Source: Albula goreensis (taxonomy: Eukaryota > Chordata > Actinopteri > Albuliformes > Albulidae). Taken from it: 64,000 bases of DNA. The DNA lies in NCBI GenBank assembly GCA_022829145.1, contig CM040748.1, forward strand, positions 890,501 to 954,500, read 5' to 3'. The translations under genes and the position numbers were made by a program. Shown piece by piece: positions 59,622 to 64,000 of this stretch. Position 1 is the stretch's first letter. Every line of letters begins with the position of its first letter. The notes beneath the pieces were generated by a model, which was not told the origin of the DNA, did not search any database, and was given only the letters and a program-made list of their open reading frames with translations.

Positions 59622-62155
59622 GTATATTATTATTATTATTATTATTATTGTTGTTGTTGTTGTTGTTATTATTAGTGCTGGTAGTAGTAATAGCAGTAGT
59701 ATGCAAGATGCTGTTTTGTGCACATACTGTATTTCTTATACATCATAATGGCGAACCCAGAAAATTTCAGGTGAATTTATACATTATGAATACTTTTGCT
59801 TTTTGTGGTGAGATTACCCGTTTGGCTGTGTGTCGTTTTGGAGTTGCTGTACACTGCTGTTATATGACAAGTGCTCTAACGTATTTTTACACATCCTTGT
59901 AAAACCAAGTCTTAGAGTGTGTACATGTCTTTGAAATAATAATTCTGACACGTTCATAATTTTATTATAATTATGCTGTAGTTGTTCTTATGAACCTGTT
60001 AATTATTATCTATAAAATTGAAATTTAAATTAATTTTGAAGAATAACCTTTGATTCTATTTTGCATTTGATCTTTATACATTTAATGAATTATGGCATCA
60101 CTGCAATTATTTAAATTCTATTTTATGTCTGTGAATAACATTTTTTCTATACATTTCAGTTCTACAGATTGTTTCAGTTGAAAGCAGATTGTTTTAGCAT
60201 TTCAGATGTGTTAGCTGCCTTTACTGCAGGGCCCCTCTCTCTGTTTCAGTTACATTGCGCTCATTGCGATGGCCATCCAGCAGAGCCCTGAGAACAGAGT
60301 CACGCTGTCCGGCATCTATGAGTTCATCATGAAGAGATTTCCGTACTACAGATCCAACCAGAGGGCCTGGCAGAACTCAATTCGCCACAACCTGTCCCTC
60401 AACAGCTGCTTCATAAAGGTGAGCTCCGCCCACTCTCACCTGCTTCATAAAGGTGAGCTCCGCCCACTCTCACCTGCTTCATAAAGGTGAACTCCGCCCA
60501 CTCTCACCTGCTTCACAAAGGTGAGTTCCGCCCTCTTTCACCTGCTTCATAAAGGTGAGCTCCGCCCGCTGTCACGCTCCTCTCTGATGCCTGTGCTCTA
60601 CACTGAGAAGCTACACTGAAGTTGCTTCACTTTTATTTTCCTGGTGGAAGAAACATTTGCGTGAGATAAAGTGGCTTCAGCTTCAGATGAAAAGTTCTCT
60701 GGCACCTGCACAGTTTTACACTGCTTTCACATTTAATAAATACAATTTTAATGACTGAGCATAGTCGGTAGGAATTAACCCTCTTAATTTTCTCAGAAAT
60801 TAAAGTCCATTTTTAAAGCATTACTCACTGTTAATTAATGAAAGAAAACATCAACATTACAGAAGCTTTGATGACACAGTGAAGAGTGAGCTCCAGCTGG
60901 AAGGAAGCATAAATGGTGACAGATGGCAGAAATCACTTGGTTTTCTTTGAGCTACAGAATCTTGCAAAGATTACCAGCAATGCGGCAGAGCAGTGCTTTT
61001 GTTGTCAAATGCAGAAACCACAGAAAAGTGTCTTGTTATCCTTCCAGATCCATCCCGGGTGACCGTTTCCACATCTCATATGGTATACCGTTGAGGTTAC
61101 AGTTCTGGCTCCTTATTAAAAGTTAGAAACTTTTGTTGATTTCATTATTTCCTGAGAGCTGAAGCATCTGCGTCTGTTTTTCTGCAGTGTGTGATTTCAC
61201 AAAGAGCTGAAAGAGCCGAGCTCAGACCAACACAAACTTCACTCCTGCCTTTTCCAAAGGAACAGACATGTTAATTCAGGCCTCAGGACTTCACAGCAGA
61301 CCCTGTGCTGTGTTGAGTGTGGCGTGCAGCAGACCCTGTGCTGTGTTGAGTGTGGCGTGTAGCAGACCCTGTGCTGTGCTGGGTGTGGCGTGCAGCAGAC
61401 TCTGTGCTGTGTTGAGTGTGGCGTGCTGGAGTACGCACTCAGCAGATTTCATTTCAATTGGCTCCTGATCTAAAAGTGCAAAATGCATGTCATTCATACA
61501 ATGCATGAATTAACTGTAGTCCTGATTTACAAAAAAAATCAGGACCACAGTGTCAAAACTCAAGATGATATCTCGCCTTCCTAAGATTGTGCACATCAGT
61601 GCAGGGTCGTATGTATCCCACTGGTCTGGGGGCGGTGAGTAAACCGTAGCAGGTGGGCTTTTCCTCGGCTGTTCCTCGGCTTTTCCTCGGCTTTTCCTCG
61701 CTCACTCTGGTGTCTCTGTGCTTCCCTGGCAGGTCCCCAGGGCAGAGGGGAATGAGAAGGGTAAAGGAAACTATTGGACATTTGCGACAGGGTGTGAATC
61801 CATGCTGGACCTCTTTGAGAATGGCAACTTCCGCCGTCGTCGTCGCAGACGCAATGTTAAGATGGGCTTCCGTGATCCGGCCGAGCCATTCTTACAGGCG
61901 GAACATGGCCAGCATGGAGCCGTGGCCCGGCGGCTAGAACCCGACCCGCTGTACCCCACCGACCCGAGCCACAGACAGCCCCCACTCAACCCCTCCCTGG
62001 GCAAACCGGAATCCGAGATCAAGTTCAGCATCGACTACATCCTTTCCACCCCAGACCCCCTCCCCGGCTTCAGACCCCCCCACTGCGGCATGCAGGGGAC
62101 CCCACTTCACCTGCTGGAGCCCCAACACCTCAACCTGCATTTCTGGACCATGTGA
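59515..62155 (+). CDS. foxl3: Forkhead box protein L3 (three exons, complete)
   Basis: FOXL3 is a nuclear winged-helix transcription factor; in medaka it is a germ-cell-intrinsic factor that suppresses sperm fate in females. Joining 59515-59621, 60250-60418 and 61733-62155 gives 232 residues with GT/AG borders and no breaks. The forkhead domain spans about residues 32-132: [16 protein letters not shown] at its start, recognition helix [19 protein letters not shown] at 72-90, wing [12 protein letters not shown] and a basic run of seven arginines at 126-132. An EH1-like Groucho-binding motif, FSIDYILS, is at 190-197. The RSNQRAWQ and [13 protein letters not shown] stretches and the introns inside the forkhead region fit FOXL3 and not intronless FOXL2. 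The ATG was chosen because [20 protein letters not shown] matches the remembered fish FOXL3 N-terminus. Confidence 0.93.
59622..60249 (+). other. foxl3 intron 1 (628 bp)
   Basis: The first 60 bases are (ATT)n and (GTT)n microsatellite. The rest is AT-rich unique sequence ending in a pyrimidine-rich acceptor (cccctctctctgtttcag). Poly-Ile/Val open frames across the microsatellite are artefacts. Confidence 0.9.
59625..59668. repeat. ATT/GTT trinucleotide microsatellite beside the foxl3 donor
   Basis: About nine ATT units followed by about five GTT units start within a few bases of the exon 1 donor GT at 59622. Confidence 0.94.
60250..60418 (+). CDS. foxl3: foxl3 exon 2 (core of the forkhead domain)
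   Basis: It encodes [20 protein letters not shown], then [20 protein letters not shown] and [16 protein letters not shown], that is, helices 1 to 3 including the DNA-recognition helix. The donor is GTGAGC at 60419. The last 13 exon bases belong to the first unit of a five-copy 34-bp repeat. Confidence 0.95.
60406..60575. repeat. 34-bp tandem repeat copying the foxl3 exon 2 splice donor five times
   Basis: The unit ctgcttcataaaggtgagct plus ccgcccactctcac starts at 60406, 60440, 60474, 60508 and 60542. Each copy has an AAG|GTGAG-type donor, at 60419, 60453, 60487, 60521 and 60555 (the third reads gtgaac and the fourth gtgagt). Only the first donor keeps the forkhead frame before an in-frame stop at 60482-60484. 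Confidence 0.96.
61295..61426. repeat. 33-bp tandem repeat, 4 copies
   Basis: The unit agcagaccctgtgctgtgtt plus gagtgtggcgtgc repeats at 33-bp spacing from 61295. It is stop-free on both strands, giving short open frames without meaning. Confidence 0.95.
61659..61700. repeat. 11-bp ggcttttcctc-type repeat, about 4 copies
   Basis: Units such as ggcttttcctc and ggctgttcctc lie 33-70 bases before the foxl3 exon 3 acceptor. They lie just upstream of the pyrimidine tract that serves the acceptor. Confidence 0.9.
61733..62155 (+). CDS. foxl3: foxl3 exon 3 (wing, C-terminal domain and stop)
   Basis: It begins [20 protein letters not shown] after a TGGCAG acceptor and ends with TGA at 62153-62155. 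It holds the second wing, the seven-arginine basic run that probably serves in nuclear import and DNA contact, a proline-rich stretch and the EH1-like FSIDYILS motif. The last residues, NLHFWTM, finish the protein. Confidence 0.94.
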   Translation, partial: VPRAEGNEKGKGNYWTFATGCESMLDLFENGNFRRRRRRRNVKMGFRDPAEPFLQAEHGQHGAVARRLEPDPLYPTDPSHRQPPLNPSLGKPESEIKFSIDYILSTPDPLPGFRPPHCGMQGTPLHLLEPQHLNLHFWTM

Positions 62156-63300
62156 CTCTGAGAGCAGACGGGTCCTTCTGCTAAATGAACAGACCGCTGG
62201 ACCCCCTGCAGTCTGCCTGTCCTTCAAACCCACATCTTCATGGGGGAGTCTCTGATCCGAGGTCCTGAACACCAACAAAAGAGATGTACTACAGTGTGGG
62301 CTTTTTCATTCTGTAACTGAAGCAAGCTTCAAATCCACATTACATAATAACATCTATGAATCAGTCTGTTTTGTCCTGTAAGTCATTCAGTATCTGCTGC
62401 TCATTGTAACCAGAATATAGCCATAGGTTTACACATACAAATCCTTATGTAAATTCTTCCCCTGGCCAAGGCTGTCTCTGTGTAGATGAGCTAACTGGGC
62501 GTGCTGTTTTGCCAATAGTAAAACTGAGACCTTGGCATGCTCAGAAAGTAAGTGAATGTCGCTGTGGGCGAGGACTCGTTGTGGTTAGAAATGATGGAGC
62601 CAGTGACATCTTCAGAGAGACCCGACGCAGATTAAGGGTGTCAAGAACGACCGCCAGCAGAGCTGAATACTGAGGAGGTATCAGTCATTTTAAAGCCTGA
62701 GTTGCTTTGACTGCTTTAAAAACCCCACAGATGCAGTCTGCAGGACCCAAGGAGATGTGGCGTCTTTTCAGAGTGCTGCTAACAGGTGAGCAAGACCAGC
62801 GCTGTAAAGAGTGACAGCACACCTGGTTTACCACAGTGATGTTCTGCAGCTACTCATGCACTCAGCTCAGCAGGGGAAGTTCTGATTTAAATATGAAACC
62901 TGTTCCCAAACGTACTTCCCAAAGACTCGGAGGAGGAGGGCAGCAGTGGATGAGACAGAGGGATGAGTGAAGCGTGGAGGTGAGACTTTTAGAGGCGGAT
63001 AGCTGCCCTTAAATGTGGGAATTGCCCATGTCATTTAACAAGCTTGAGGAGAGGAAGTGACGATGACAGTTATTGTAGACTCATACGTGATCTCTTTGTT
63101 CTGGAACCTGCATGGTGTACTGATATCTATAACTCAACATTTCACCGAAAACGACACCCACCCCAAGATACACTCATCTGAATTACGGTGGAAATATTTA
63201 ACTAATACTACTCATGTAAAATGGGCCATGTGGTAACAAAATATGACTTCTGTGGTGATGTGTACAGACAATAAACCTAATAAAGCCTGGAACATGTACA
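62156..63300 (+). other. Probable foxl3 3' UTR
   Basis: Unique sequence from the stop codon to two closely spaced poly(A) signals. No coding frame of note was seen. The extent is inferred from the signals. Confidence 0.6.
63270..63284 (+). terminator. Tandem poly(A) signals (AATAAA twice)
   Basis: AATAAA occurs at 63270-63275 and again at 63279-63284, about 1.1 kb after the foxl3 stop. Two overlapping-range signals so close together make this the likeliest foxl3 transcript end. Confidence 0.65.
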
Positions 63301-64000
63301 CAATGAACAAACAGCAGCCGCTGTCTCCGTGTCAGTTTGCATGTTCATAACTGAGTTAGCATGGCTCTGCTTCTCTACACTGCATTTTAAAGACACACAT
63401 TATACAGTCCTGATACACATTTACAACTGTGAGATTAGTTCCTACAGAAAATAACATGTAGATAAAAAAACTACAAAAATATTTTTAATATCCATGCACA
63501 TATCAGTGCGTGTGTCTAAATATTTCATTTCTCTCTAATTTGAGGCAGTTAAAAATGGGCAGAGCAGTCATGCCCAACCTTTCCCAACACCTGCTAATCC
63601 TTCCACTCGACCTTTTCAATTCAAGGGAAATTGCATCATTTCAGATTTAATCCTGATATTCTATTTAAATACATTTTATTCATAAAGGCAGGAGTTAAGA
63701 GCAGGGGTCTGTTAACATTTATTTTCCTTACAAGGGATATCAATCATAACAGGGTTTTCTGCTGGAAGAGGGACGTTTTTCAATTTAACCTTTACATTAT
63801 GCTCTGAGTACATCAGCAAGGTTTCAACGCACTTAACATGAGTGGCATTTAATATAGCGTAACACTTGCAAGGTGAGACGTAGATGTGACCTTATTCAAA
63901 TCCTGGTGCCATTACAACCCCACTCCTGATGCAATTATAATTAAAGCCCTCACGCCTTCCCGCAGATCGTCTGATCGATCACTGATACTCACATTAATAT
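63301..64000. other. Downstream flank of foxl3, nothing recognised
   Basis: This is unique AT-rich sequence to the window end. No repeats, genes or RNA elements were recognised on either strand. Confidence 0.8.

Larger units (their letters stand above)
60419..61732 (+). other. foxl3 intron 2 (1.3 kb)
   Basis: It contains the donor-copy array, a four-copy 33-bp repeat at 61295-61426 and an 11-bp pyrimidine-rich repeat at about 61659-61700. The sequence between 60580 and 61290 is unique, with no gene seen. Confidence 0.9.

Noticed and set aside
60269-60484. 71-residue frame beginning [10 protein letters not shown] taken as a separate gene
   Set aside because: It is the middle of the foxl3 forkhead domain read past the donor into the intron; the real exon ends at 60418.

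Overview
The window is vertebrate, almost certainly ray-finned fish, genomic DNA. It holds two same-strand (+) protein-coding genes, recognised by joining exons at GT/AG junctions and comparing the translations with remembered family sequences. The first is fam20c, the Golgi/secretory-pathway kinase. The window opens inside one of its early coding exons, and eight further exons run to a stop at 49358. The 383 visible residues carry the whole kinase domain; about 200 N-terminal residues lie upstream. The second is foxl3, a three-exon forkhead transcription factor of 232 residues at 59515-62155. Human FAM20C and FOXL3 are also neighbours on 7p22.3 (from memory), so the pair looks like conserved vertebrate synteny. 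The fish assignment rests on protein similarity, short downstream introns and dense CA/GT and minisatellite content; I cannot name a species.

Layout: 1-176 fam20c exon (5' truncated); 177-3836 intron; 3837-3915 exon; 3916-39137 a 35 kb intron packed with unrelated minisatellites; 39138-49358 the last seven exons, several introns again filled by tandem arrays; 49359 to about 50220 probable 3' UTR; about 50.2-59.1 kb intergenic, with CTCF-like motifs; 59125 TATA-like box; 59515-62155 foxl3 coding exons; 62156 to about 63300 foxl3 3' UTR with two AATAAA signals; 63300-64000 nothing recognised.

The dominant non-genic feature is tandem repetition. I count more than twenty separate arrays (units 4 to 100 bp), together several kilobases. 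One 47-bp array is made of the head of a tRNA-derived SINE, with an A-box but no B-box. Arrays touch or closely approach splice sites at four junctions; the most striking is a 34-bp unit at the foxl3 exon 2 donor that copies the donor five times. Nearly all long open frames outside the exons are products of these arrays and are not genes.

FAM20C phosphorylates secreted proteins at S-x-E motifs in the Golgi, and FOXL3 acts in the nucleus in germ-cell sexual fate. The two are linked by position, not by a known shared pathway. I saw no RNA genes, CRISPR arrays, viral elements or intact transposons, and no convincing new biological system. The most interesting signals are the repeat and splice-site associations, the A-box array and a candidate insulator cluster.
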